64,000 nucleotides of DNA from Comamonas phosphati (GTDB taxonomy: Bacteria > Pseudomonadota > Gammaproteobacteria > Burkholderiales > Burkholderiaceae_C): NCBI RefSeq assembly GCF_014637085.1, contig NZ_BMEU01000019.1, forward strand, positions 1 to 64,000, read 5' to 3'. The translations under genes and the position numbers were made by a program. The notes under the pieces are model-generated. The model saw nothing but the letters and a program-made list of their open reading frames with translations, was not told the origin of the DNA and ran no database searches. The number at the start of each line of letters is the position of its first letter. Positions within the stretch are counted from its first letter, which is position 1. Shown here piece after piece: positions 1 to 7,972 of the stretch.

Positions 1-353
1 GGGTGCCGATGTCCTGCTCAAGGATACAAAGGGCGAGACCATCATTGCCGATAAGGCCTACGACGCCCAGAGCCGGTTGATCCAGCCCTTGCTGGACAAG
101 GGCAAGTCGGTGGTGATCCCTTCGCGCTCAACGAACAAGCAGCCACGCGAGAGTGACTGGCACCTGTACAAGGCACGCCACCTGATCGAGAACTTCTTTG
201 CGCGACTCAAGCAATACCGGGCCATTGCTACGCGTTATGACAAGACGGTGCGCAACTTTCTGGGTGCCATTCACTTGGCCGCTGCCATGGTTTGGCTCAA
301 TTGAGCACCATGGCCTGGGAATGAACTCGGACATCGATTGATGACACGCCCTA
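1..353 (+). mobile_element. IS5-family insertion sequence, 3' end only
   Basis: This is the right-hand part of an IS5-family element; the left part lies outside the window. It carries the transposase C-terminus (2-304) and a short non-coding end. The right boundary is inferred at about 350-355, because a membrane-protein reading frame on the minus strand runs cleanly up to there and then hits a stop in the IS. The exact terminal inverted repeat cannot be confirmed without the other end. Confidence 0.75.
2..304 (+). CDS. IS5-family transposase, C-terminal part
   Basis: The visible 100 residues are the end of a DDE transposase that cuts and joins the ends of its own IS. The IS5-family signature Y-x2-R-x3-E-x6-K is present in YKARHLIENFFARLK, which supplies the catalytic glutamate. 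The preceding IIADKAYDA matches the region of the second catalytic aspartate. The reading frame is open from the first bases of the window, so the start and first catalytic Asp are upstream and not visible. Whether the whole copy is functional cannot be judged. Confidence 0.85.
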   Translation, partial: GADVLLKDTKGETIIADKAYDAQSRLIQPLLDKGKSVVIPSRSTNKQPRESDWHLYKARHLIENFFARLKQYRAIATRYDKTVRNFLGAIHLAAAMVWLN

Positions 354-488
354 ATGCAATACCGAGCCAAAGGCGGCCATCCACAGCAGGCGCGGCCAGT
401 CACCGCGTGCCAGCCGCGCCTTCTGGTCCAGGTGCCGGCGCGAGAGTATGCCGGCCATGGCGGCACCCGCGTACAGCAGTGCCGCCAT
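351..488 (-). pseudogene. Membrane transporter fragment cut by the IS (DMT/EamA-like)
   Basis: On the minus strand, 14 bases after the M20 hydrolase stop, a frame opens with ATG (or GTG at 491). It encodes about 45 residues with two hydrophobic stretches around an arginine-rich loop. The pattern LLYAGAA...GDWPRLLWMAAFGSVL resembles the first EamA domain of drug/metabolite transporters, which usually continues after GSVLG. Here it ends two codons later in a stop made by the IS junction. The fragment also seems to lack the usual first helix, so it may be truncated at both ends. The family assignment is tentative; the disruption by the IS is well supported. Confidence 0.5.
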
Positions 489-504
489 CACCTTTGTCCT
501 TGGC

Positions 505-1704
505 TCAGAACGTGTGCTGCTGCTCCATCCAGCGGCGCGCCAGCAGATCCCAGAAGCGGGCGCCGCGGCCCAGGTTGTCGTCGTTGAAGTCGTAGGCCGG
601 GTTGTGCAGGCTCACGCCGGGTTTGCCGCCGCCGCCGTTGCCTATCCAGCCATAGGCGCCGGGCACGGCTTCGAGCATGAAGCCGAAGTCTTCGGACGTC
701 ATGGCGGGCAGCACTTCGTCGAAAGTGTTGTCGCCGCCGACCACTTCGCGCATGACGGAGGCCATGAAGCGCGCTTCCCTGGCGTGGTTGGTGGTGTTGG
801 GATAGGCACCGGGGCGCAGCGTGAACTCGGCCGTGCACTGGTGGGCCGCGGCCACATGGTGGCTGATGCGCTTCATGCCCTCGATGAACATTTCGCGCGT
901 TTCCTTCTTCAGCGTGCGCACCGTGCCGGCGATCAGCGCTTCGTCGGGAATGATGTTCTCCACCGTACCGCTGGTGATCTGGCCCACGGTGAGCACGGCT
1001 GAATCCAGCGGGTCGGTGTTGCGCGAAACCAGGGTCTGCAGCTGGCCCACGATGGCGCAGGCCACGGGAATCGGGTCCAGCGTGGTGTGGGGCATGGCCG
1101 CGTGGCCGCCCCTGCCGGTCACCTTGATCTGGAAGCGCAGCGTGGAGGCCATGATGGGGCCGACGCGCACGGCCATCTGGCCCGCGGGCAGCGAAGGCCA
1201 GTTGTGCAGCGCAAACACGGCTTCGCAGGGGAATTTCTCGAACAGGCCGTCGTCCATCATGGCCTTGGCGCCGGCGCCGCCTTCCTCGCCGGGCTGGAAG
1301 ATCAGGTGCACCGAGCCGTCGAAATCCGGCTGCTGCGCCAGCAAGGTGGCCGCGCCCAGCAGCATGGTGGTGTGGCCGTCGTGGCCGCAGGCATGCATGC
1401 AGCCCCGGTTCTGGCTGATGTAGTCGAAGCCGTTGAGTTCGGTGACGGGCAGGGCATCCATGTCGGCGCGGATGCCGATGCTGCGGCCGGGGTTGTCCTT
1501 GCTGCGGCCCTTGCCGTGGACGGTGGCCACGACGCCGGTCCGGCCCAGGCCGCGGTGCACGCTCAGGCCCAGGGCGGTCAGGTAGGCGGCGACCTTGTCG
1601 CCGGTGCGATGCTCTTCGTAGCGCAACTCTGGGTTGGCATGCAGGTCGCGCCGGATTTGGAGCAACTGGCCCAGATGGGGTGTGATGTCGGGTGTAGATC
1701 GCAT
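505..1704 (-). CDS. M20 family metal-dependent amidohydrolase (hippurate hydrolase-like)
   Basis: This is a 399-residue cytoplasmic di-metal hydrolase of the M20D (HipO/aminoacylase/IAA-amino acid hydrolase) group, which removes N-acyl groups from amino acids. It shows MHACGHDGHTTMLLGAA (metal-binding Cys/His region), GEEGGAGA with the catalytic and metal glutamates, GGHAAMPH in the dimerisation domain, and MTSEDF near the end. Length is normal. I chose ATG at 1704, giving MRSTPDITP, because upstream in-frame codons encode a Cys/Arg-rich run unlike a protein. The acyl substrate cannot be told from sequence. It probably preceded the disrupted transporter gene in an operon. Confidence 0.9.
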   Translation of the reverse strand: MRSTPDITPHLGQLLQIRRDLHANPELRYEEHRTGDKVAAYLTALGLSVHRGLGRTGVVATVHGKGRSKDNPGRSIGIRADMDALPVTELNGFDYISQNRGCMHACGHDGHTTMLLGAATLLAQQPDFDGSVHLIFQPGEEGGAGAKAMMDDGLFEKFPCEAVFALHNWPSLPAGQMAVRVGPIMASTLRFQIKVTGRGGHAAMPHTTLDPIPVACAIVGQLQTLVSRNTDPLDSAVLTVGQITSGTVENIIPDEALIAGTVRTLKKETREMFIEGMKRISHHVAAAHQCTAEFTLRPGAYPNTTNHAREARFMASVMREVVGGDNTFDEVLPAMTSEDFGFMLEAVPGAYGWIGNGGGGKPGVSLHNPAYDFNDDNLGRGARFWDLLARRWMEQQHTF

Positions 1705-1916
1705 ACAGGGGCCGCGGAGCACCCAGTGCCGTGACTGTCGTGGCAGGCGTCGTGATAGCGGGTCTGCCGGTGAACCGCAGCATTTCAATGGCAAGACCTC
1801 CATCATAGGCGTCTGCGCGACGCGGGGCTTTAGGTAGATACCGAGGTTCGGGGTCTCCCCGGGGCATGCCATGCAAGAGGGCGGCCCATGCGCAAACGGC
1901 GACAATGCAGGCCATC

Positions 1917-2936
1917 ATGACCCCACAAAACACCAAGCTTCCCCTGTTTCAGCAACTGCTGGTGCGCCCCGAGCGCAGCGATCCCAAGCCGCTCATCCTG
2001 TTCCACGGCCGCCGCTGCCCGGACGGCTTCGGCGCCGCCCTGGCAGCCTGGCTGTTCTACGAGGGCCAGGCCGAATTCAGGGGCCTGGACCATGGCGAGA
2101 TCCAGAGCGCCGACGACCTGGGCGAGCTGACGGGCCGCGCCGTCTATGTGCTGGACTTCGCCTTCGAGCCCGAGCTGCTGGCGCAGATCGAATCGCGCGT
2201 GGCCAAGCTGGTGGTGCTGGACCACCACAAGAGTGCGGCCGAGAAGCTGCAGGGCTACCAGTGCCGCTGCGGCGTGGTGCACTTCGACATGAACAAGTCG
2301 GGCGCGCGCCTGGGCTGGGAGTTCTTCCATGCCGACAAGCCGGTGCCGGGCCTGATCCGCTACATCGAGGACCGCGACATCTGGAAGTGGGAGTTCGCCG
2401 AGAGCGCGCCCTTTCTGGCGGCGCTGGACATGGAGCCGCGTACTTTCGAGCGCTGGGCCGAGATCGCGGCCTTCACGCCCGAGCAGGAGCAGGCCTTCAT
2501 GGCGCGCGGCGGCGCCATGGACGAGAAATACCAGAAGCTGTGCGCCGACATCGCCGACGGCGCGCAGGTGCTGGTCTTCAACGGCTTCCAGGGCCTGATG
2601 GTCAACTGCCCCGGCATGTTCCACAGCCAGGTGGGCGACCTGCTGTCGCGCCAGAGCGGTAGTTTTGCCTTCATGTGGCATGCCAACCGCAAGGGCGTGA
2701 AAGTGGGCCTGCGCTCGCGCTCGGAGTTCAACTGCATTCCGCTGGCCGAGAGCTTCGGCGGCGGTGGCCATGCCCAGGCCTGTGGTTTCAAGATGGGCAA
2801 CGAGCGCCTGGCCGAACTGCTCACGGGCGAGTTCAAGGCCGATCCGGCCGCCGACTATGCTTTCGTGGCCGCTCCCAGCCTGCAGTTCGACGCGGAGGGC
2901 GACTGGGTGCGGGCAACACCCAAATCGCCACTTTGA
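1917..2936 (+). CDS. DHH-family phosphoesterase
   Basis: This 339-residue protein belongs to the DHH/DHHA1 phosphoesterases, which use manganese to cleave phosphodiesters in small nucleotides or single-stranded nucleic acid. It has an N-terminal HGRRCPDGFGAALAAW (substrate/metal region), the diagnostic LDHHKSAAEKL, and a C-terminal DHHA1 glycine motif SFGGGGHAQACGF. It is too short for RecJ and lacks an OB fold. The exact substrate (oligoribonucleotide, cyclic dinucleotide or other) is not known. The start at ATG 1917 begins the conserved part; ATG 1905 is an alternative. It converges on the next gene with 22 bases between. Confidence 0.88.
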   Translation: MTPQNTKLPLFQQLLVRPERSDPKPLILFHGRRCPDGFGAALAAWLFYEGQAEFRGLDHGEIQSADDLGELTGRAVYVLDFAFEPELLAQIESRVAKLVVLDHHKSAAEKLQGYQCRCGVVHFDMNKSGARLGWEFFHADKPVPGLIRYIEDRDIWKWEFAESAPFLAALDMEPRTFERWAEIAAFTPEQEQAFMARGGAMDEKYQKLCADIADGAQVLVFNGFQGLMVNCPGMFHSQVGDLLSRQSGSFAFMWHANRKGVKVGLRSRSEFNCIPLAESFGGGGHAQACGFKMGNERLAELLTGEFKADPAADYAFVAAPSLQFDAEGDWVRATPKSPL

Positions 2937-2958
2937 ACCTCGCTGCCTGGAGGCTTGC

Positions 2959-3738
2959 CTAGCCCTTGAATTCCCAGCCCGGCAGCGCCAGCAGCCGTTG
3001 CCAGTCCTGTACCTCGGGTACCTGGGGTAGCGCGGGCCAATCGGCTTCGAGGCGCATGCGCAGGCCCGTGGCCGGGTGGGGCAGCTCCAGCGCCTTGGCA
3101 TGCAGCCACAGGCGCTGTTGCCCCAGCCGCTCGGCCCACCAGCGGTTGAGCGGACCCTTGCCGTGCGTGGCGTCGCCGATGATGGGGTGGGCCACATGCT
3201 TGAGGTGGCGGCGTATCTGATGGCGCCGGCCGGTGGTCGGCAGCGCCTGCACCAGGCTGATGCGCGTGTGCGGGTGGCGCGCGTCGTAGCTCTCGGGCCA
3301 GGACAGGCGCGCCAGGCAGCGCAGGCTGGTGTGGGCCTGCTGCACCGCGGCATCCTGCGGCGCGTCGTCGGGCTTGAGGGCATGATCCACTTCCAGGCTG
3401 CCCGGCAGCCAGCCGCGCACCAGGGCCAGGTATTCCTTGCGCGTCGCATGCCCGGCAAAGCTTTGCGCCAGCGTCTGCGCCGCCTGCTTGTGCAGGCCCA
3501 TGACCAGCACGCCGCAAGTGCCCTTGTCCAGCCGGTGCACGGGCCAGACATGGCGGCCCAGCTGGTCGCGCAGCGCCTGCATGACGAAGCGGGTCTCGTG
3601 CGCGTCCAGCCCGGTGCGGTGTACCAGCCAGCCCGCCGGCTTGTAGACCGCCACCATGTGCTCGTCCTGCCACAGCACGGTCAGCGGCGCTGCAGCCTCG
3701 ACGGCTGGATTGATGGGCAAAGGTGGAAGGCTGGACAT
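2959..3738 (-). CDS. RluA-family RNA pseudouridine synthase (TruC-like)
   Basis: This 259-residue enzyme isomerises uridine to pseudouridine in RNA. The catalytic motif HRLDKGTCG with its essential Asp is clear, and YKPAGWLVHRTGLDAHETRF is typical of the TruC group, which modifies tRNA uridine 65. There is no S4 domain at the N-terminus, in line with TruC rather than RluC/RluD. ATG at 3738 gives a normal-length protein; an upstream extension to 3858 is Arg/Cys-rich and unlikely. Specificity for tRNA rather than rRNA is inferred from the motif pattern only. Confidence 0.88.
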   Translation of the reverse strand: MSSLPPLPINPAVEAAAPLTVLWQDEHMVAVYKPAGWLVHRTGLDAHETRFVMQALRDQLGRHVWPVHRLDKGTCGVLVMGLHKQAAQTLAQSFAGHATRKEYLALVRGWLPGSLEVDHALKPDDAPQDAAVQQAHTSLRCLARLSWPESYDARHPHTRISLVQALPTTGRRHQIRRHLKHVAHPIIGDATHGKGPLNRWWAERLGQQRLWLHAKALELPHPATGLRMRLEADWPALPQVPEVQDWQRLLALPGWEFKG

Positions 3739-4312
3739 AGGGCGGAACGGGCAGGGCGTGGAAGTGCGAAGGTGCCGATCGTAGCCGCCAAGCCAATGCA
3801 GGGTGCGGCGCCCGGCCATGTGGCCAAGCGGGCATCTGTCGCGCTGCGATGCCGGCATTTCTGCACCATCAGGATGCTATGGATACGGAAGCGGCTGGTG
3901 CTTTCCTGGTCTGCATTTCATACTTTTTCGACGGCAAATACCGAGGTCCTCGTATGCAAAGGCGGTGCTGGCGGCAAGACCGTGGTCGACGTGGCGCCGG
4001 GCCTGCTGTGGCCCAAGAGCGCAGCAGCACTGCGCGAAGAGTTGCTGTAGCTGGGCAAACAGGGCCAGCATGCGGGCCGGTACGAAGAACACAAAGGCGC
4101 TTTCGCGCGGCGGCGCGGCAGGGAATCCGGTGTCTTTGATTGGTTAATCTGCTACCGGAGTTCCCGGGCAAACTGCTGCCGACGACGGCATGCGGTGCGC
4201 TCCCACAAATGCGCCGTCGGGACGGAGCCAACATGCATGCAAGGATAGAAAAGAAAGGCTCTACGGTCCCTTGTTGAGGCGGTGTTGTGTGGTGTTTGAA
4301 GGAGTCTCCATC
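3739..4312. other. 574-base stretch with no convincing gene
   Basis: Several overlapping frames of 60-110 codons exist here on both strands, but none has a good ribosome binding site together with plausible composition or a family I recognise. One plus-strand frame carries a short GGAGGKTV string near 3960-3990, which is not a real P-loop context. No terminator or repeat was found. The 3' end holds the leader of the next gene. Confidence 0.5.
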
Positions 4313-4657
4313 ATGTTGATGTCCATACAGTACGCGGGCACCCTGCTGGGTCGCAAGGCGGTGATCGATTTCCCGGACAGCCGGGCGCAGGTGCAATACA
4401 CCCCCAAGGGACAGATGCGATGGAGCGTGGTCGACTCGCATGGCCATGTGTCTGAAGGCTGCGAACAGCTCAGCTATCTGCAACTGAGCGACAGCCTGCA
4501 CTTCCTCAACTGGATAGAGAAGAACGGCTTCACCGTGAGCCAGGTGATCGACTCGGCCGGCGGCACCGTGCAGGCCTTCTGGTCCTATGCCGATGCCCAC
4601 TCCGATACCGGCCATCGTTCGTCCATGTTTGTCGAGGGGCGCTTTCGGCTGTGCTGA
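4313..4657 (+). CDS. Small MoaF-like protein
   Basis: This 114-residue protein has no signal peptide. It alternates short hydrophobic and polar strands (VIDFPD, VQYTPKGQMRWSVVD, FLNWIEKNGFTVSQVIDSAGG), as expected for a small beta-barrel. The pattern resembles MoaF-related proteins, which are calycin-like and of unclear biochemical role; this is a recollection of family pattern, not a search result. The start is fixed by an AAGGAG at 4299-4304, eight bases before ATG 4313. A second ATG follows at 4319. A strong terminator lies 70 bases downstream, so the gene is probably monocistronic. Confidence 0.65.
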   Translation: MLMSIQYAGTLLGRKAVIDFPDSRAQVQYTPKGQMRWSVVDSHGHVSEGCEQLSYLQLSDSLHFLNWIEKNGFTVSQVIDSAGGTVQAFWSYADAHSDTGHRSSMFVEGRFRLC

Positions 4658-4727
4658 CGTCGGTGGCCGGGCTGCCACCTTGAGCAGGCGGCCAGGATTT
4701 GTAGTTTGTTTGTGTCTCCTCCTCATC

Positions 4728-4757
4728 ACGGTACTGTCACAGGTACCGTTTTTTTTT
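4728..4757 (+). terminator. Rho-independent terminator after the MoaF-like gene
   Basis: ACGGTAC (4728-4734) pairs with GTACCGT (4743-4749) around an 8-base loop and is followed by a run of nine T. It is placed to end transcription of the gene at 4313-4657. Confidence 0.85.
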
Positions 4758-5136
4758 GCGGCGGGAGATTGAAATAATTTGTGTCCGTGAAACATTTGCG
4801 GGCCAGGCGTATGGGCAGAAGCATCTGCCTGTTTTTTCATCGCCGATGGCGAGGCCAGCAGCGGTGCGGCTTTGCGGGGTTGTTCCGCGACTTTTCCACA
4901 GGCGCACCCACAGTCGCTGGGAATAACCTGTTTTCTCCCGATGACCGGGGCGAGGAGGCGGACGATCCGCGCCGGTGGAGCCGCAATCGCTGTTAACTGA
5001 TTGTCACATCGAGGTATTTTGACGGCGGCTGCCCTGTGCCGCGGCACGGCCTTGTGCTCTCGCTCCGGGCAAGGGTGACCAGCTTGCTTTCAGGCAAGCG
5101 GCGTGAAACATTATCCGAGGAAGGAAAAATGGCTTC
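4758..5136. other. Intergenic stretch, no gene seen
   Basis: This region between a terminator and a gene converging from the right has no frame with a supported start. A single DnaA-box-like TTTTCCACA at 4892-4900 stands alone. Nothing else was recognised. Confidence 0.5.
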
Positions 5137-6045
5137 TCACCGTTGCATTGCCGTGGTGGGCACGGGTTGTTCGTGGCGCGCGGAGCGGTAGAAGGCGAGG
5201 ATGCGCCGCACGTACTCGCGCGTCTCCGCATAGGGGGGGACGCCGCCGTACTGCGCCACGGTGTTCTCGCCCGCGTTGTAGGCTGCCGAAACCAGCGCCA
5301 CATCGCCATCGAACCGCTTGAGCAGCCAGCGCAGGTAGGCCAGGCCGCCACGCGCGTTCTGCTCGGGGTTCCAGACATCGTGCACGCCGAAGCGCTCGGC
5401 CGTCTCGGGGATCAGCTGCATGAGGCCCTGGGCATTGCGGGGCGACAGCACCCGCGGCTCGAAGTTCGACTCGGAGCGCACGATGGCCAGCGCCAGCCGT
5501 GGGTCCACGGCGAACCGGGGCGCGAGGCGCTGCACCATCTCGGCCATGCGCCGTTTTTCCTTGGGCAGACCGCTCACGTAGAGCGCGACCACTTCGTAGG
5601 GAACAACCTCCTGCATGGATTCATTGAACTCCATCGGTGGCGCATCCCCCATGGTCATGCAGTCGGGCAGGCGGTCGCCCGGTACCCTGCCCGCCAGCAG
5701 CACTTGCGCCTTCTCGTGCCCCCGCTGGGCCGCCAGGGCCAGCAACGTGGTGCCGGTAGCGGGGTCGGGCGCCAGGCCCCGCCCGAGCAAGAGCAGGCGG
5801 CCCAGCCGGTACTGCGCTTCGGGACTGCCATAGCGCGCCGCCGCGCAATAGCGCTGCGCTGCGCGCCGTGGCAGGTGGCGCAGCTCGGCGCTGTAACCCT
5901 CCTCGATCCAGCGCGACAGCGTGGGGGGCTCGTCGATCCACTGGGGCGGCCCGTCGGCGCCCCGGGCGCAAGCCGCCTCCGTGCCCGTGCACAGCACGAT
6001 GGCGGCGGCAGTCCGGGAAAGCGGCAGCAGGATTCTGGGCTTCAT
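5137..6045 (-). CDS. Lytic transglycosylase (SLT domain) with N-terminal Sel1-like segment
   Basis: This 302-residue exported protein should cleave the glycan strands of peptidoglycan in the periplasm. The SLT domain is in the C-terminal half: AIVRSESNFEP holds the catalytic Glu, followed by NAQGLMQLIPETAERFGV and SAAYNAGENTVAQYGGVPPY. The N-terminus has a short hydrophobic signal-like segment. Residues about 60-120 (GSPEAQYRLGRLLLLGRGL, then a second helix pair) look like one or two Sel1/TPR repeats, which often mediate protein contacts. ATG 6045 is the first start with a signal sequence. No partner gene is adjacent. Confidence 0.87.
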   Translation of the reverse strand: MKPRILLPLSRTAAAIVLCTGTEAACARGADGPPQWIDEPPTLSRWIEEGYSAELRHLPRRAAQRYCAAARYGSPEAQYRLGRLLLLGRGLAPDPATGTTLLALAAQRGHEKAQVLLAGRVPGDRLPDCMTMGDAPPMEFNESMQEVVPYEVVALYVSGLPKEKRRMAEMVQRLAPRFAVDPRLALAIVRSESNFEPRVLSPRNAQGLMQLIPETAERFGVHDVWNPEQNARGGLAYLRWLLKRFDGDVALVSAAYNAGENTVAQYGGVPPYAETREYVRRILAFYRSARHEQPVPTTAMQR

Positions 6046-6160
6046 GGCCTGGCTACTGTAGTACGGGACGGCGTCGGAGTCTCGGAAATTCAGGGGCCGA
6101 TGGCCGCCTGATTCATGCGCTGGAGTGTTGGGTCGGATGCAGCCGTGGGACGCTTCTGCG

Positions 6161-7225
6161 TCAGGCCCGGGCTTCGCGGCGCAGCAGCTCGCGCTTGCGA
6201 TCCACTCCCCAGCGGTAGCCGGCCAGGTCGCCGTCGCGCCGGACGACGCGGTGGCAGGGAATGGCCACGGCGATATGGTTGGTCGCGCACGCCTGGGCCA
6301 CGGCGCGCACCGCCTTGGGAGAGCCGATGCGCTCGGCAATTTCGGTGTAGCTCGCCGTCGTTCCTGGCGGGATCTCGCCCAGTGCGCGCCAGACGCGCTC
6401 CTGGAAAGCCGTTCCCTGCACGTCCAGCGGAAGGTGCAGCCCGATAGCCGGTGCTTCGATGAAGCCCACCACCTCGGCTACCAACTGCTCGAATTCGCCG
6501 TCGCAGCCTATGAGTTCGGCCTTGGGAAATTGGTCTTGCAGATCGCGCACCAGCCGGTCCGGGTCGTCGCCCAGCAAAATGGCGCAGATGCCGCGCTGGC
6601 TCTGGGCTGCTAGGATGGCGCCCAGCGAGCACTGGCCCACGGCAAAGCGGATGGCCGCGCCGGCGCCGCCCGCCCGGTAGTCCCGCGCACGCATGCCCAG
6701 CAACTGGTCGGAGGCTGCATAGAACCGGCTGTTGGAGTTGAAGCCGGCGCCGTAGATCGCGTCGGTGATGGAGGCTGTCGGGCTGTTCAGTTCCTCGCGC
6801 AGCTTGCGGGCCCGATAGGCCGAGCTGTAGGCCTTGGGTGTCAAGCCGGTTCCGGCCTTGAAGAGGCGGTGCAAGTGGAACGGACTCATGTTCATCTCGG
6901 CAGCGAGGCCGTCCAGCGCAGGCGCAGTCTCCGATGCCTCGATCAGGCGGCAGGCGCGCGCCACCAGCTCGGCGCGCCGGGCTGCGGCGCTGGTCTGGTC
7001 GCCGCGGGCGCGGCGGCTGGGGCGATAGCCCGCAGCCTCGGCGGCCTCAGCCGAGGGGAAGAACTCCACGTTCTCGCGCCTGGGCAGTCTTGTGGACGAG
7101 CTGGGTTGGCAGTACACGCCCGTGGTGCGCACGGCATAGACGAATTGGCCGTCGGCGGCTGCATCGCGTGCCTGCACGGCCGTCCAGCGGTCGTCTTCGG
7201 TTTCGTAGGCAATGGTCGTATCCAT
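6161..7225 (-). CDS. ada: Bifunctional Ada: methyltransferase/AraC-type regulator with altered zinc site
   Basis: This 354-residue protein has the full three-part Ada layout. The N-domain (about 1-80) in E. coli takes methyl from DNA phosphotriesters onto Cys38. An AraC helix-turn-helix region (MSPFHLHRLFKAGTGLTPKAY) follows. The C-terminal O6-methylguanine methyltransferase has IPCHRVV, with acceptor Cys near residue 324. The odd point is the N-domain: the Cys38 equivalent (Cys39) is present, but the positions matching zinc ligands Cys42, Cys69 and Cys72 are Ser43, Ser70 and Ala73. Phosphotriester repair and methyl-dependent activation are therefore doubtful (inference), while O6-guanine repair should remain. 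It lies downstream of alkB on the same strand. Confidence 0.95.
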   Translation of the reverse strand: MDTTIAYETEDDRWTAVQARDAAADGQFVYAVRTTGVYCQPSSSTRLPRRENVEFFPSAEAAEAAGYRPSRRARGDQTSAAARRAELVARACRLIEASETAPALDGLAAEMNMSPFHLHRLFKAGTGLTPKAYSSAYRARKLREELNSPTASITDAIYGAGFNSNSRFYAASDQLLGMRARDYRAGGAGAAIRFAVGQCSLGAILAAQSQRGICAILLGDDPDRLVRDLQDQFPKAELIGCDGEFEQLVAEVVGFIEAPAIGLHLPLDVQGTAFQERVWRALGEIPPGTTASYTEIAERIGSPKAVRAVAQACATNHIAVAIPCHRVVRRDGDLAGYRWGVDRKRELLRREARA

Positions 7226-7293
7226 GTCGGAAGTCCTGTGATCATCGATCTCAGCGCCAGAATACGGAGAACTTCGAGTGCAAGCACTCTGAT

Positions 7294-7309
7294 TCTTGCG
7301 CTTGAATTC
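7294..7309 (-). promoter_or_regulatory. Ada box upstream of ada
   Basis: On the minus strand the 16 bases read GAATTCAAGCGCAAGA. This keeps the AAT-N6-GCAA spacing of the E. coli ada operator and, from memory, differs from it at one position. It ends 69 bases before the ada ATG. A TATTCT hexamer about 31 bases after GCAA could be the -10 element. The site sits in the 90-base gap between the alkB stop and ada, so ada appears to have its own promoter. Confidence 0.7.
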
Positions 7310-7315
7310 CGGGCC

Positions 7316-7972
7316 TCATCCCGCCTTGCGGAAAGTGAAATTGATGCGCTGGCTTCCGAGCAGCGCATGGGGCTCGTCCTTGAGCGGCATCACGCCGTGA
7401 TAGCGCAGCCGGTCGGCACCGCCCCACACCACCACATCACCGTGGTGCAGCGACACCTTGACCGCTGGGTCCGTGCGAGAGTGACCGCCGAACAGGAATA
7501 CGGCCCGCATGCCCAGGGAGACCGAAACAATGGGCGCGTCGTAATCCCGCTCGTTCCTGTCCTGGTGCAGCGAGAGCCTGCTGCCAGGCAGATAGCGGTT
7601 GATCAGGCAGGCGTCGGGCTTGAAGCCATCGAAGCCTGCCACCGCCGCAGCTTCGTTCGCCAGCCGGGCAAATGCCTCGGGCATCGCGGGCCAGGGGGCA
7701 CCGGTCTCGGGGTCGACCGCGGTGTAGCGATAGCCACGCCTGTCCGTCGTCCATCCCAGCGCACCGCAGTTGGTCAGGGCCACCGACATGGTGAAGCCGC
7801 CGGGCGTCACCATGTGCCGGAACGGCGACATGGCCTCGATGACTTCGATGGCCGGCATCAGCTCGCGCACATGGGGCAGCGCGACCCCCCGCAACACCAT
7901 CGCGGCAGGCCCCAGGCGCTGGGGCTGGCTCTGCTCCGTGGCCTCGAAAAGTTCAAGCGATTGCATGTTCAT
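7316..7972 (-). CDS. alkB: AlkB DNA/RNA alkylation-repair dioxygenase
   Basis: This 218-residue Fe(II)/2-oxoglutarate dioxygenase reverses 1-methyladenine and 3-methylcytosine damage by oxidative demethylation. The HxD iron motif is in SLHQDRNERD, the distal iron His in LRYHGVMPL, and the 2-oxoglutarate Arg in the C-terminal RINFTFRKAG. Length matches E. coli AlkB (216). ATG 7972 overlaps the stop of a 22-codon upstream frame (ATGA); a second ATG lies two codons in. It is followed by ada, so both repair routes for methylated bases are encoded together, although in the order alkB-ada. Confidence 0.95.
   Translation of the reverse strand: MNMQSLELFEATEQSQPQRLGPAAMVLRGVALPHVRELMPAIEVIEAMSPFRHMVTPGGFTMSVALTNCGALGWTTDRRGYRYTAVDPETGAPWPAMPEAFARLANEAAAVAGFDGFKPDACLINRYLPGSRLSLHQDRNERDYDAPIVSVSLGMRAVFLFGGHSRTDPAVKVSLHHGDVVVWGGADRLRYHGVMPLKDEPHALLGSQRINFTFRKAG

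Noticed and set aside
3958-3990. GGAGGKTV string resembling a P-loop
   Set aside because: The frame is short, has no ribosome binding site and none of the other nucleotide-binding motifs.
4892-4900. DnaA-box-like TTTTCCACA
   Set aside because: A single box with one mismatch, no cluster, no AT-rich region and no dnaA or dnaN nearby; not an origin.
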